64,000 nt of DNA from assembly GCA_030549495.1 (NCBI GenBank), contig JAUIRK010000884.1:248001-312000 (forward strand), in the 5' to 3' direction. This document shows positions 47,950 through 60,990 of the stretch, one piece after another. Position 1 is the stretch's first letter. Each line of letters starts with the position of its first letter. The position numbers and the translations under genes were made by a program. The notes under the pieces are model-generated. The model worked only from the letters and a program-made list of their open reading frames with translations. It ran no database searches and had not been told where the DNA came from. This DNA is from Nectonema munidae. Taxonomy: Eukaryota > Nematomorpha > Nectonematoida > Nectonematidae.

Positions 47950-48470
47950 TCTTCATTAAAAAAAGGCTCTTTTATGGGGAAAAGAATAGTTATGTCTTCC
48001 GCATATAAAAGATAATCAAAAAATGGAAGAGCACAGTAGATATCGTTAATGTATAAAGCAAATAAGAGGGTGATTAAGGGGAATAAGTTGATGATTATGG
48101 TTTGTCTATTTATAGGTTAAATAAGGTGAGTTCATTGCAATTATTATATCATTTGAATTTATTTTGCTTAAGGTAAATGAAGAATTCACCCTCTTTAGAT
48201 ACTTTATAGATTCACTATTTTCATCATTAAATCCAGAATTTGTTAAAAAATAATTTATTAAAAAGCTTCGAAATAGCGAAAGGATCAGATAAAATACCTT
48301 CTTCAGTATCTTTTGCTCGGTTACCTTTGATGAATCTGTAGTATTAAAATAATTTTGATAATATACATGTTTTAATTCTCTTATTTTCGCTTTAACTTGT
48401 TTTCTAAAGGGTATAAATTTCGCATTTAATTCAATATTCAAGCTTTTTGATTGACTCAATTTCAAAAATG
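47950..48470 (-). pseudogene. non-LTR retrotransposon RT remnant (Jockey-like)
   Basis: On the minus strand 48465-48106 reads KAKIRELKHVYYQNYFN and FLINYFLTNSGFNDEN, typical of the linker before a non-LTR RT, and about 48090-47955 reads LLFALYINDIYCALPFFDYL followed by LYAEDITILF, the RT palm with YADD changed to YAED. The fingers region between them is deleted. No 5' or 3' end found. Confidence 0.6.
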
Positions 48471-48680
48471 GCGAATTTGTTCAACTCGAAGTTTGTCTGA
48501 AGATAAGCTCATCAACTCAATTACTATCACTATTTTCTTTCCTGCCAACCCCCCCCCCTCCTGAACTTATCCTCTCTATCTCAGGCTCTTATTCTCTTCT
48601 TTTTTTACTTTACATCTCATCACCACAACTTTTCCCAACCTCATACACACTCCTCATCACACCATCTTTCCACTTTCGCC

Positions 48681-49770
48681 ATGAATCCGCAAACTAAACG
48701 CATAAGACAAGATGATACATCACCCCTTACATCCTCCCAAGTTATCTCCGACCTTTTCGATAGATTTATTTCCAACATTACACTTCCAGCAGAACATCTC
48801 ATCAGCTTCCACAAATTAAAAACCGAAGTTTTGCTTACACACTCTGATAAGATCAAAAGCTAACCAACTTTCTGCATTCTCACTCTTCACACACAAACCC
48901 CCCACCTACAAAAACTTACTCACAAACACTCACCACTACATCGCCCTCATTCCCTACATCCACAATTTCCAAAACCCCACAATCAAATTCCTCCGTCATC
49001 ACAACTCAACCACATCACTCACTACCCAAACAGAAAAAACTCCAAGACCCAAAACTCTCAATAATGATCTCACCAACTACTCCCTCTGAAAACAGATCTC
49101 AAAAAGCTTCTTTCAAAAAAGATATCATAAAGAATATGGACATAAGCACTCAACCAATAATAATAAAAAAATACCCGAAGCTCCTCCTCTGGATCCCTCC
49201 TTTTTCTGAGAATAATCATCAGAAAAACTTGGCCATCAACTCACTATCGAAAAAGGGCATCACCGCTAAAGAAATTCCACCCATCCTCACTCGTTTTGTT
49301 CTCTCTGACATTCCTGTAGATCTCCCCATAGAAGACATTCCCACACAATTCACTCAAGAAAACTGCTTCCTTAAAGACCTAGGAACAATCAGGTCAGTAA
49401 GGCAACTCGGAAAAAAGGGCCTTTACTCATACACCATAACCTTCAAAACATCCACCAACACTCTTTTCAAACACTTCTGTGAAAATCCTAAAATTATTAT
49501 CCAGCACACCATCCTCCATGCTAAAATTTTCAAACCACGACTCTCTCAATGCGCAAACTGTCTGAAAGTCAATCACTCCACTTCAAAATGCAAAGCAGAA
49601 CACCACATTGCAATCACTGGGGAGACAGAGGGCACTCGATTGAGTCATGCATTTTTGCTAAAGATCCCTCTAAACCCTCTTGCTCAAACTGTCACCAAAA
49701 ACACTCTTCCACTTCCAACACATGCCCTCACCGCATACAACATATAAAAACATGCATGACATACACTCTA
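48681..49770 (+). pseudogene. non-LTR retrotransposon ORF1 with three zinc knuckles
   Basis: The first frame (48681-48863) starts MNPQTKRIRQDD; the main frame (49064-49747) is basic and carries CANCLKVNHSTSKCK, and after a frame change HWGDRGHSIESC and CSNCHQKHSSTSNTC, so three CCHC-type knuckles are visible (one first Cys altered). This is the RNA-binding ORF1 of I/R1-type non-LTR elements. At least two frameshifts or stops break it. The strand is strikingly C-rich and G-poor compared with host DNA. Confidence 0.7.
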
Positions 49771-50328
49771 ACATAATCAAAAATTTCATATGCTGAACTT
49801 CTTACACATAAACACTAATCACTCATCCACCAGCTGGGCAAACCTCATACACACACTACACAGCTCATTCAGGACATAATTTCAATCACCAACCATACGC
49901 ACTCAATCTTTCTCTACCCTCCATTCTCAGAACATATTCCTCTCTCTACATATTACCACCCACCTACTACTCCGCTTGCATTTTACTAAAATCATCACTC
50001 ATTTTCACATTCCTCAATCAATTTCCTCACAACAATACGCTTTTGCGATTATTTTTTCATCCAACACTCCCCTCTTTTTTGCTCTTACTATTCCCCACCC
50101 TCCAACACAAAAGCTTTCACTGATGCCTTCACTCTCGATCTCAACCGCGCCAAAGCACACATATCAGCGATTTTCAAATCTTTTTACCTCATCATTTGCA
50201 CCAACTGCAACGCGCGATCCTTCCTTTGGGACCAAAAAGAAAATTTACGCGGCATCGAGGCGACATCCTTCATCGCCCAACACAATCTACACATTTGCGA
50301 CAACACAACAGAGCCAACCTTCCTGAGA
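49771..50328 (+). pseudogene. non-LTR retrotransposon endonuclease region, left part
   Basis: Broken frames; at about 50213-50328 one reads SFLWDQKENLRGIEATSFIA and DNTTEPTFLRG, matching the apurinic-like endonuclease segment ..LW....N.RG..L..F.....L...N...PTF.R. It stops at the MULE insertion and continues at 61317. Confidence 0.6.
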
Positions 50329-50581
50329 GGGTAGTACTAAAAAACGCGCTCAAACGCGCTCGGACGCGCTGGGACGCGCTGAGGTACAGTTTTTTGTTAG
50401 AAGCATACTTTTTCTCTAAATATAACTTTTAAAAAAGAAAAACGATTTTACAAAGAAGATTTATCTTATTTCACGATTATTTTTAGCTACTCACGAAAAT
50501 TTTAACATTTTCTTTTTTTATTGTTATTTTATTATTTTCTTTTTTTCCAAGTTCGCTATGTCTCTCATTTCATCTCGAGTA
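50329..50581 (+). repeat. left terminal inverted repeat of the MULE
   Basis: Contains four consecutive 10-bp units of form ACGCGCTNRR at about 50344-50385, then AT-rich sequence ending around CAAGTTCGCTATGTCT. GC-rich subterminal repeats are probable transposase-binding sites (inference). Confidence 0.9.
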
Positions 50582-50635
50582 GAAGAAAAAAGAGTAAAAA
50601 ACTTTTTAAAATTTTTTCAGAAGAGCCTATACATT

Positions 50636-51040
50636 TATTGGTTGATAAATATGATAAACAAGAAATGTTACAAAATTAGTGAAAATAAAAGTGTAGGTAT
50701 ATGGTTTTAAACTATATGTGTAATTAAATAAAGACAGTAAACTATACCAATAATTTATATCAATGAACTACTATGTTTAATTCAAATAAAAACATAATAA
50801 GCTATATTTAATAAGCTGAGTAACAATTAATTAAAAAAATTCGAAAAACGTTGATATATTGATTTTAATATATTATACATTTATTGGTTGATGAATATAA
50901 TAAACAAGAAAGGTTACAAAATTAGTGAAAATAACAGTAGGTATATGGTTTTAAACTATATGTGAAATAAAGACAGTAAGCTATACCAATAATTTATATC
51001 AATGAACTGTTTAATTCAAATAAAAACATAAGCTATATTT
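50636..51040. repeat. direct repeat pair inside the MULE
   Basis: About 180 bp beginning ATTTATTGGTTGAT occurs near 50636 and again near 50880, with GGTATATGGTTTTAAACTAT in both. They differ by small indels. Confidence 0.8.
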
Positions 51041-52526
51041 AAAAATGCTTATTTTTTGTCTTTAATTTCTTATTTTTGCTTTTTTACAACCTTTTACCCA
51101 AATATAATTGACTCAGTATTTTGACTTACCTCGATCAGTTATTTGTATGAAACAATACTAATTTTTTCTACTGAGAGTATTTAAAAAATTATCGGGCCTC
51201 AAATGCTTTGAAAGAACTGACTTGTATTTTTTTCCAAGAAAACTTCTAGGGTTAAGAATTACTTGCTTCCATGTATGATCAAATCCCAATTCCTTCATAT
51301 TTTTAATCCGAAATTTATGAGAACTAAAGAAAATAGATAATTTTTGTGTAATTGCTCAGATCAAATATAAAAATCGTTTATTGTTACTATTGTTTATTTA
51401 TTGTGGTTACTTTTTACGACTAATCTTTTGCTTACTAATATGATAAATTTCTTCTATTTTTTTATTTTTTGATTTCTATCCCGCTTCACTATGACTCTTC
51501 ACTGCTGTGCTCCTGGATTATTTAAATCGAAATTTATATTTCAAATAGTTGTTTTAGATTTTTTTAAGAATAGTAAGATATTTTGATTATTTTTTTTTAT
51601 CAAATGTAGTTCAATGATATTTTACTGGATTCTCAAAAAAGTTATGTTCTTACTGTAATGTACATGTCAGCTGTCTAGTTCAGACAGGGGCGAAAATCAA
51701 CTTTTTTCTGGCTAAACCACTGCTTCTCTCTAATTTATATTTAGAGTTTAATTAAAAATAATTCTATTTTATCTCATTAGAAACTAGTTTTAAGCGGAAT
51801 ATAAGATCAATATTTTTAGAACCTGATGATACCAAAGTTGAGCTATTCAAAATCACAGATTTTATTGGTATAAATTTAGTTCTATCAATACACCAAACAT
51901 TTTGCAAAAACGAAAATTTATTTGTTTTTAAATGAGAGAAAAATAGTTCTCAATCGTTACAATTTTATATCAATGAATATTGTCAGACTCGCGTTAAATT
52001 TTTTTAAAAAAATTGTTGATTATTATAATAAAAATATAATATCGAAACAAAATTTTTCATGTGTTAAATATGTACTTGATCTATTTATGACAGCTGTTAG
52101 AATTTTATTTGTATACAGAAATAGTAAAAAAAAACAATGATTTTCTTGTTCTCGTATACTATGATTTTTATGATTTATGTTTGTTTAAATTGTTTTTTAA
52201 TGATTTTGTGTTCTTAGACTTAAATAATTATATGAAAAGTGATTAAACTACCATTTTTGTATACTATGATTCCTTACAAAATGTAAAAAATACAAGCGTT
52301 ACCAAATCACCTTATATGCGTTAGCTACTTCAACGTTGGCTTTGCTGCTTATAAAAACTTGAAAATATCAAATAAGCTATCTCATTTGTTATGCCTCCTA
52401 TTATTTTGAAATTATTCTGAGAACAGGCAGTTTCGTTTTAAAATAGTGAAAATCGCTTTATTAGTTTATTTTGTCTCCTTTCCCCCTTATGTTAATTATG
52501 TAGCAAAATTTTCAATTTTGAGTAAA

Positions 52527-52660
52527 AGGTAGTTTTCATTGACCAGGAACTGATGTAACGCTTATGTCAAACTGTGAAGAAATTGGTATCGATGAGGAAT
52601 CGAATCTAGAGGCTTTCATGCTGAGTCCAACATCTCAACCAACCTGCCATGCCACCCATA
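52527..52660 (-). repeat. tRNA-derived SINE, copy 3 (diverged)
   Basis: On the minus strand a B-box-like GATTCGATTCC is followed by a tail related to the other two copies (TCAATGAAAACTACC). More diverged than copies 1 and 2. Confidence 0.55.
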
Positions 52661-52675
52661 GAGTATGCTATAGGG

Positions 52676-52954
52676 CAGCGTTATTCAAACTATGGGTCCC
52701 GACCCTTCAGTGGGTCGCGTGAAAAATAAAATGGGTCATGACAAAAGAGAAAGGACATTAAGGGAGAGCAAAGTGAGGAAAATCTAAAAGTTTTATTTAT
52801 ACAAATAAATAAAGCGATGTGCATATAAATTGTCGATGTTGAATAAATGAACGTAGTGATCAGAGTTTGTCTTATTACACTTAAGTATTATGGGTCGCGA
52901 TGCAAACTGTGCTTCTTGTTATGGGTTGCAGCAAAAAAAGTTTGAAAAACGCTG
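52676..52954. mobile_element. 279-bp hAT MITE
   Basis: 16-bp inverted ends CAGCGTTATTCAAACT and, inverted, CAGCGTTTTTCAAACT (15 of 16 identical), with GGGTCGCG-type inner sequence typical of hAT elements. Flanks TATAGGG and CATAGGG are near matches rather than an exact duplication. Confidence 0.7.
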
Positions 52955-55399
52955 CATAGGGGATACGTCAAATTAGTTTTCAAAAAACTTAATTATGCTA
53001 TAAAAATTTTTAGTTTTTGTTGAAGCTCTATAATTTTTTCCGATAGACTTTTTTTCCTTAAAATTTATTATAAAAGACAAATCATTGCAAAATGTTAAAA
53101 GTTATTTTACTTTTTGTAGATTTTTGTAGCTTGCACCAATTTAGCTTTTAAACTATTTTTGAATGATACTGAGAAAAATGAAGTAATGCAATCTTAATTT
53201 ATTGTTTGATTTTTGTTTGCACAATTTTATCTTTATTTTATACCCTTTTTTGAGAGTCTAACTAACTTACACTTATTCTAATACACAAAATTCTAATACC
53301 AAGTTTTCTAACTAGTTTTGTTTTACATTTTTCATTTTTTTTAGGAAGAAGGAACAACTGAAAATTAATGAACGATTTTTTTCATTCAATAAAATTTCCA
53401 ATTTTTTTTATTGTTAATCGATATCTTTACCCCCTTTCTACACAAAATTTGGAGATGGTGCGCATATATAAGTCTTCATTAATTGCTGGCTAAGCTTAAT
53501 AGGGCGGGCGTTAAAGTTTACATTAAGCTTAATTAAGAATGAAATAGAATAGGCAAGAGAGGAGTAGGAATTCACAAAAATTTGTCGTCTTTTTTGGAAG
53601 ACGCTTGAAAGTCCGCCCCTCCAATAATTTCAAGGATGTGCGCCCCTGAATCAAACATATTTATTTCATATAAACATCGCAGGGTGTCTAGTAGACTCTT
53701 TTCCTTCAGACTACTTTACTCTCCAACCGTCAGTCATTTGTTTTCTCTATCAATCAAATATCCTTTCACCAATTCCTGTAGTGTGCCTGATAGACTACTT
53801 CATTTTTAAATGAAAAGCCTATTCGCCCCAACAATTTTTGCTTTTTTTTAACTAGTGTATATGCGATATACAAATTTAATTAAAATATTTTCGCTGGAAG
53901 TATAGTATTTAAATTTTACCAATTTTGTAAAAAAATATAAAATAGTCTTATAAATTTAGGTATGCGCTGAATACACTCTATTTTAAGGGATTGCTTGAAT
54001 ATTTGATCTCCCGTGGTATTTCCAGACCACTAATTTTGAAAATTGCAAAAAAAATTCACCCCCAATAATTTTGATGATGTGCGCCCCTGATTTGAATCTA
54101 TGAATTCCTTTAACCTTGGGCCAAGTACTCCATTGTCATAAAAAAAATTGTCAGCTTTTGAAATGAAGCTGGAATTATGGCATTCTTAGACAAGAATAAT
54201 TTTGCTAGATTTGCGAACATATTTGTTGATGAAAATAAGATTTTTATCATTAAAGATGTCTTGGAGACCGACCATTAAACACCATGTAGCATATCTTAGT
54301 CAAGAAATTTCTCTTTATTTTCCTAATCTACAAAAATTTGAAAAATACTATCAATTTATCAAAACCCGTTTTTAATCTCGATTAGTAATCTGCCCTTTTT
54401 TAAGGAATCATTTAAATTCTCTAGCATTTTTCATGGTTGATATTTTTTTCAATTTAATTTTCTTATAAAAAAAGTATTTTATTCGTTCACCTTTTAAATC
54501 GTTAAACATGGGTGATTGGTGAAAAAAATTTCAGTCAAAGGGAAATTCCGAAGAAAAAGGCGTTAGGAAGAAAAACGTTGGGAACCACTGGTCTAGTTCA
54601 TGCTTTTTTTTTAATTTGGTTTTTAAACTTGTAAATATATCTCATGGCTGATTAATCTAAGGTTTTGTTTTTTGGTATCAAATTACACAATATACTTTGG
54701 ATTATTCACGAAACCTTTTGATTTTTCTCTATAAACTATCATAAAATTTGTAATTGGTTGGTTTGACAGCATAATTTTGTAAAATTACCAAATACTATGA
54801 TTATACAAAAAATAAAATCTGTTATATACTCAATAGTTTAAACTAAAATTATATGGTAATTGTTCACTAGGTTACATATTTTTTATTTCCTGTAAAATTA
54901 AGTATAAATATATAAGTGGAGTAAAAATCCATGGTCCGTACTGCGAGGAATAAGTATTATTTATGACGGAGATTCCAGAGATCTGGTAATGCTCAATCTG
55001 AAGCTGTATAGTACTTATATGCAGGTTTTTTTGGTCCAAAAATTTCTATCCTGGAAAAAAAGCGCTGTCTTTATCAGTATATAATTTAGTTAAGAAACTT
55101 TTGAAAATTTTTATTATTGAATCTTATTTACTTTCCGAATATTTTATTTAATTTAACTTCATTTTTATTTTAGAAACATTCAGTTACTCCCTTTTTGAAC
55201 TAATGACATTACTAGGAGTTTTTTTTCATAAAAAAAAAGCGTCAACTTGATGAATTCAGATTTGGAATATAAATTTATCTTTTGTTAAAATAAAATTTTT
55301 ATTTCACTTTATGAGTTATTTCCATAACTTCCTATTTTATAGATTCGTTGCGCAACAAATCTAAGAAAAAAGTTTATTACTAATATGCGCCAAGTATAA

Positions 55400-55720
55400 G
55401 AAGTATTTTATACACTGGAGCCTCACAATATCATGGTATCCGAGCAATAGATATTCCCGGAGAAGACAAGTCATCTGATAATAAAGCAGCTGTCGAATTT
55501 ATACCAGAACTGAGAAACTTTATTGAATCTTAGGGATATAATCCCAAACAGATGGAAATGGCCTTTTCTTAAGTGCCTGCAGGACACAACTCTAGCTCCT
55601 AGTATAAAACAACGTACAACTTGCTATAAAAAGTACAAGGATAGAGTGACATTTCTAGTTTGTACTGACACAGACCCCACCCGCTGTGCATCGACATCTT
55701 AAATAATAATCCAAACGGGA
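55400..55720 (+). pseudogene. pogo/Tigger-type transposase remnant
   Basis: Frames read HGIRAIDIPGEDKSSDNKAA and VEFIPELRNFIES, then WKWPFLKCLQDTTLAPS and YKKYKDRVTFLVCTDTDPTR. This parallels the Tigger/Jerky DDE domain (GE..S.D..AA..F...L, then the N.DETGL.WK.LP..T block, then K..KDR.T.L...NADGT). Stops and frameshifts break it; ends unrecognised. Confidence 0.55.
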
Positions 55721-55931
55721 TACCCTGCAACTCAGTTATCATCGGAATAAAACGCGTGGATAACAACATGCATTTTAAAGAAGTTTCTATATTTATTAAA
55801 AATAACTTAAATTGAAGAAAACTTTATTCAAAAAATGCACATAAAAACAGATCAGAGTTTTCTCAATATATTTTCCTTTTTAATCCTAAAATAGAAAAGT
55901 AAAAAATATGAAAAATAATGTTATATTAAAT

Positions 55932-58375
55932 TTACCTTTTGTGCCTTCTTTCTGTTAAAAAACTACCAATAGAAGAAATTAAACAACGCTTCTTAAATTT
56001 ATCCTTGTTATAAGAAATTAGAATTTCATACATTTTATCTTGTTCACTTTCAGTTATCGTATTTGATATATTTTTTAAATGAGACAACTCTTCTTTCAAC
56101 TTATAATTACCTATATCAATGGAAGAATTTTTAAGCATAGTTTCTTCATATAAAACTTGATCGTGCAACATTTGTATCAAACTGGTAATACTTTTAGGTT
56201 TCCAATTAATATTTGATTTCAACACATGATTGAGTGATTCCGATCTATTATTTTTCCAGTTAAATGGAATATATGGAAACGCTCTGTGTACGTCAAAAAC
56301 ATATTTTTTTCAAATTGGTATAACATTTTTTTTCAAATAATTAACCGTATCAATTTCGTATATTTTGAGTAATTCAGTAGCTTTAATGTTGAACTCAATA
56401 TTAGAAGATGAGTCTGTTAGTCCTTTTGTACCTAACAGTGAATTTACAAGTTTATTTATTTCCATTTCTTTCATATTCACTTTTTTTTCTCAAATTACCT
56501 ATAATATTATCCTTTAAATGACGTGTACATAGGATTATTTTTGCATTAGGAATATTAAATTCAATAGATTTCAGTAGAGCTAGTTCTTGGTCCAAGCCTA
56601 TGACCAAACTTTGAAAAGTATAAAGCGATTCAGAATATAGTTTTGTATGTAAAAATGCGAAAAATTCATTGAATGTTTGATATGTAGAGTTAAAATGTAT
56701 GAAAACTGGCCCAGAAAAAATTGAAGTTTTTTTTGTCAGTTTAGTTTCAATATTTTCATATTGAAAAACAGTAACGGTGACAAAGCATGAACTTAAATTA
56801 TATGTCTTGTCAATACTCAACACTGATGTAGCACTATTTTGTAAAAAAAATACAGTTTTTCATATGTTTTAGTTGATTCTCAGTGTAGCATACGATTGTT
56901 GGGCTAACACCAGACAGTACAGACATTCGCTTGATAAAAGGATGATCCGAAGATATCAATGACATAACATGTTGTAAATCATCTGCTAGGTTTGGAGGAT
57001 CTTGACTTTTGTTATTAGAGTACTTTAAATTGTAAATGAATTTTGAATCGCGAGGAATGTTTTCTTTTAACTTGAGACAACTTATATATATATAGTTTTA
57101 GGAGAATCTGTTTTAAGTTTGTCCACGTATTCAAAGACTGAGGGATTTGTCTTTGTAAAATGCCTCTGATGATCTTGACAATTACCATGATAAGATATAA
57201 TATCAGGGTATGAAGCAATATATTCACAAACACAGTGACTGAAAAGATGAACAAAATTATCTGGATGTTGTTTAAAGTACGAAATTCTTCTTTTGTATGA
57301 AGGAGCAACTTTTAAAGAGGAATAATACCTATGCAGTATTATCAAACTTTCTTCTTTTATCTCATACTCATCCCTAATACCCCGTTGTGTAAAAAACTTT
57401 CCTTCAATTTTAGTTACATTTTGTAAGCCATTAGTATTTTTAATAAAGTAATATATCTTACTGGACATTGACACCCAAGCACCGCAATTGTCATTGAAGC
57501 TATTTTTATCATTTTTAAAGCTTCTCTTAACAATAAAGAAAACATTCTCTTTTTTATGCTGAGGAACATAATTCAAGGATTCAGAATGTGATTCTAACAA
57601 ATCAACTACCTCTGAAGTTGATAAAAATCCTCTTATTTCATTCTTTTTCAGAGGTTCTGTTTCCATTATAGGAGATGGAAGGGCTAAATTTGTTTCGGTA
57701 TTTCCCATTTTTCTCTATATATTTATATACATCAAACGAAGGTTCTGACAACGGCTTCTTAGACAAACACATGGCGTTCTTTTGATGATTAAGAAGAAAA
57801 ATGTCACTATCTGAAATATTAGTAAAGGTAACAAGTGGAACGAAATGGTTGGGTATAAAATATTGACTCTCAACATAATTGGAATTTGTCCATATTTTAA
57901 AACTTTCAAATTTTGAATATTTGTTTCTTGGGTAAAACGTATGATTTAAAATATCAAACACTAAATCTTTTTCACCATTTATCGAAGGGTTATTAAGTTA
58001 TTAATTTATGAAGCCATTATGGTGTATACAGAAACCCATGAGCGCAAAAAAACAAATCTTATGACATTCCTTATCAATTTCTGTTGATACTTTATAAATA
58101 TTATTCTCCAAACCAACACTTATATAGTATTCTTTGAATAGGTTAAGTTCAATTGCAGTCTTTATTCTCAGTTCAGTGGATAAACTTTCGTTACCACAAA
58201 GAAGTATAGAGATGGAATTGAAAAAACAATTACCATCTGGAGTTGTTGAGATTGGAGTTAGATCAGATACATGGATCATATTTGACGGATAATCTACTGT
58301 AAAATGTTCAAAAACAAAAGGTTTACCGTATTTTTTTGTCATTGGGTATATTTCCGTCCGTAGCAAAATGTTCAA
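55932..58375 (-). pseudogene. OTU cysteine protease - MULE transposase fusion, broken
   Basis: Minus strand, N to C. OTU-like domain: TPDGNCFFNSISILLCG (about 58230) gives the catalytic Asp-Gly-Asn-Cys motif, and YFIPNHFVPLVTF (about 57850) a plausible catalytic His. Middle region: SYFKQHPDNFVHLFSHCVCE. MULE transposase: LSIDKTYNLSS (first Asp, 56815), VIGLDQELALL (second Asp), CTRHLKDNIIG (CxxH), then NWKNNRSESLNHVLK (third acidic residue, about 56240). The catalytic DDE residues are thus all readable. Breaks: in-frame stops near 57995-58000, a frame change near 57700, a break near 56830-57080, and a TGA near 56310. Proteins with an OTU domain fused to a MULE domain occur in invertebrate gene predictions; the protease's role in transposition is unknown. 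Confidence 0.75.
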
Positions 58376-59689
58376 ACCAACAAAAAAAATTTCTTTTCAC
58401 ATCCTGGACTGTACGGTACCTCCTTCAAAAGTTGGAGTAGAAAATTAAATTTATTATTTATAGTTAGACACTTAATACATATATAGTTTGAAGATGAGAA
58501 ATGTTTATTCTCATGTTATAACATTCTCTTTATAAAACATAGATCTTCACATAAATAATGAAAATGTTTGAAACAAACAAAACAATGGAGAAAATCATCT
58601 GCAAACATTTCCCACATGAAAGATCCTGTTTCTATGAAAAAATAAAAAAAATTACTATAAATAAACATGAAAAATTATAAATCTAAAATAGAAATGTTTT
58701 CATACAAACAATCACAACCAGAACAAAATTCTTTATTTATTGATAATCATATCTCAATCAAAATAATAAAGTTTTAATAGAATTTATCATATAGAAAAAA
58801 TATCTTTTAGAGAATCCTTTTTGTAATTTTTTGATTTATAGTTTGAAATAGTTAAAAAAAAAAAGAATGGAAAATTTTATTGTTCAAAGCTTTGATTCCT
58901 TCTCAGAATTTCACGACTTGAAGATCATTATCTCAGGTAGGCTGATGGAGCAGACATTAGGGATTGATGTTCCCCATGGGTTCACACTTGAGTGTCACGG
59001 AAAAACGAGAACATTTTCTTAACTAGAAAAAAATCGAAGGGAGGATAGACCAACATTCTTGAAAATCATCTGTGAACATCACTCAAATTTCAGCTGTAAA
59101 ATTAGGTGAATAAAATATCTTCTATACATAAAGCTATCTTCAAATCAAAATTCAAACTGATTTGTTCTATCAAGAGGGCTAAAATAATTCAAATCACCGC
59201 TGGGAGAAAGAGTAAAGGAATATACAATTTTTAAGGACTAAGAGTAAGAATAAGGATAAAGGAAATATCTAGTTCTTTTAAATTGCGGACGAAAAAATTA
59301 TCGAAATTAGGTATTTATTATTTCAAACGAACAAAACAATATGTTTATATGTTCTATAATAATATAATGAATCCTTAAACATTATAATCTTGCAAATTTG
59401 TTAGAATGAGGATAATAATTTAAGTATACAATTTTTACAAAGTTAAGCGATTAAAAGTGATGAACAATTGAATAAAAAATGAAATAAATTAAAAATATTA
59501 ATGTGAAAGTAAAGAGCAGCATGAAATGAGAATTGCGAGAATTTGAGTAAAGTTTGAGGGTAGGACTGAGAAATCAAGAATGCGTGACTGGATTGGTTCT
59601 AAACAAAAAAAGAAAAGCAAAACCACCAAAAAAATAATAGGAACAAACAAAAATCAATAAATCATTATATCATACGGAAATGGATCAGC
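58376..59689. other. MULE interior, no coding content recognised
   Basis: AT-rich sequence between the OTU-transposase gene and the non-LTR RT remnant. It may include the 5' region of the transposase gene and the 3' UTR of the RT element. Nothing else seen. Confidence 0.5.
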
Positions 59690-60990
59690 TAATCTAATCC
59701 ACATAAGTGTGTAGTGTGTGAAAAATATTGTATCTATGTAAAGGTAAACAATTAAAATGGTTTGGAGAAAGAGGAATGAGTGAGTGTAAAATATTAGCAT
59801 TATTTCTCAAGTTGTGGGAATGTATCCTATAATTACTTAAAAAATATTTTGAAAAATAAGATGGAAGAAATAGATTTTTGTACATAAAAGTAAAGTGTCA
59901 TGCGATTAAGTTGCTCGATCGTAAGAATACCATATCTTTTTCTAATGACATCTAGCTGTTCACTTTCAACGAATTTGACAGCTCTATTTTGTAAGGACTG
60001 TAGTTTATTACTATATGTGATGCTATTTGAAGCCCAAATTAAGTTACAATAACTAATTTTTGATTGAAAGAAGGCGTGAAACAAAATTAACCTAGATTTC
60101 ACTGTTAGCATGGACCTTATATTAGTTATATAACCTAAAAACATGGATACATCCTTGATAACCTTTTTAAAGTGCATGTTAAATGATAAGTTGGATTGTA
60201 AGATAACTCCAAGGTAATTATAGAGCTTAACTTCTTCCAAAGTAGTTTGAGACAGTTTAAAATTTAATGCAGGACTATGACCTCTATAATTATATATCAT
60301 GTATTGAGTTTTATTCATATTGATGGAGAGATCATTGTTGATACACCAGCTATTAACTTTATCAAGAAATAAATTTACTTTATCAACATCTTTCTTTAAG
60401 TTAACACTTTTGTAGGTGATAACACAATCATCAGCATACAAGTAAAGACTGAAATTATCATCCTTAAGGTTAAATATATCATTAACATATAGGTTGAAAA
60501 GAAGAGGTCCCAGAACAGAGCCTTGGGGAACACAGTTGTTTGAACAATTAATCCTTGAATTTTCCCCATTTATTTTGACATAACATTTCCTATCAGATAA
60601 ATAATTTTTGATTAAATTTATGAACTTACCTCTAAAGCCATATTTCTCTAATTTTAAAATAAGCAATTTATGATTAATCCGATCAAAAGCTTTGCTTAGG
60701 TCTAGAAAAAAGGAGCAAACTTATAATTTGTGTTCATACGATGAGTTAATATCACTAAGAACAGCTGCAATAGCATCTTGTGTGGATGCATTGGATCTAA
60801 AACCGAATTGATTACTATTCAATAAATCATAGTTAGAAATAAAAATGTTCATCCTTGTGAAAATAATTTTTTCAAAGAGTTTGCCAAAAAATGGTTGAAT
60901 TGATATCGGACGATAATTACTAGGTTCAAATAAGAGAATAGTTTGATTGGTTAATGCATGAAAGCAAATATATCTTAACATTTTAAAAAT
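59690..60990 (-). pseudogene. non-LTR retrotransposon RT remnant inside the MULE
   Basis: Minus strand. Motifs in order: NYRPISIQPFFGKLFEKIIF, QFGFRSNASTQDAI, then a TAA (60721-60723) in frame, FFLDLSKAFDRINHK, CVPQGSVLGPLLFNLYVNDI, LYLYADDCVI with intact YADD, YLGVILQSNLSF and a C-terminal NLRNNANILHSLIPL in a shifted frame. Jockey-like. Apart from the stop and one late frameshift, about 380 codons are open in one frame. Endonuclease and ORF1 are missing, so it is 5'-truncated, and the 3' end is not marked by a clear tail. Confidence 0.75.

Larger units (their letters stand above)
51681..54590. mobile_element. 2.9-kb non-autonomous hAT element nested in the MULE
   Basis: Starts CAGACAGGGGCG and ends GGGAACCACTG (CAG...CTG), flanked by a perfect 8-bp target duplication GTCTAGTT (51673-51680 and 54591-54598). 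No transposase frame is seen. Much of it matches the repeat in the Groucho intron at 34562-35850. It holds a SINE (52527-52660) and a smaller hAT element (52676-52954). Confidence 0.75.

Noticed and set aside
50636-51040. Direct repeats considered as a CRISPR-like or satellite array.
   Set aside because: Only two long imperfect copies, inside a transposon of an animal genome.
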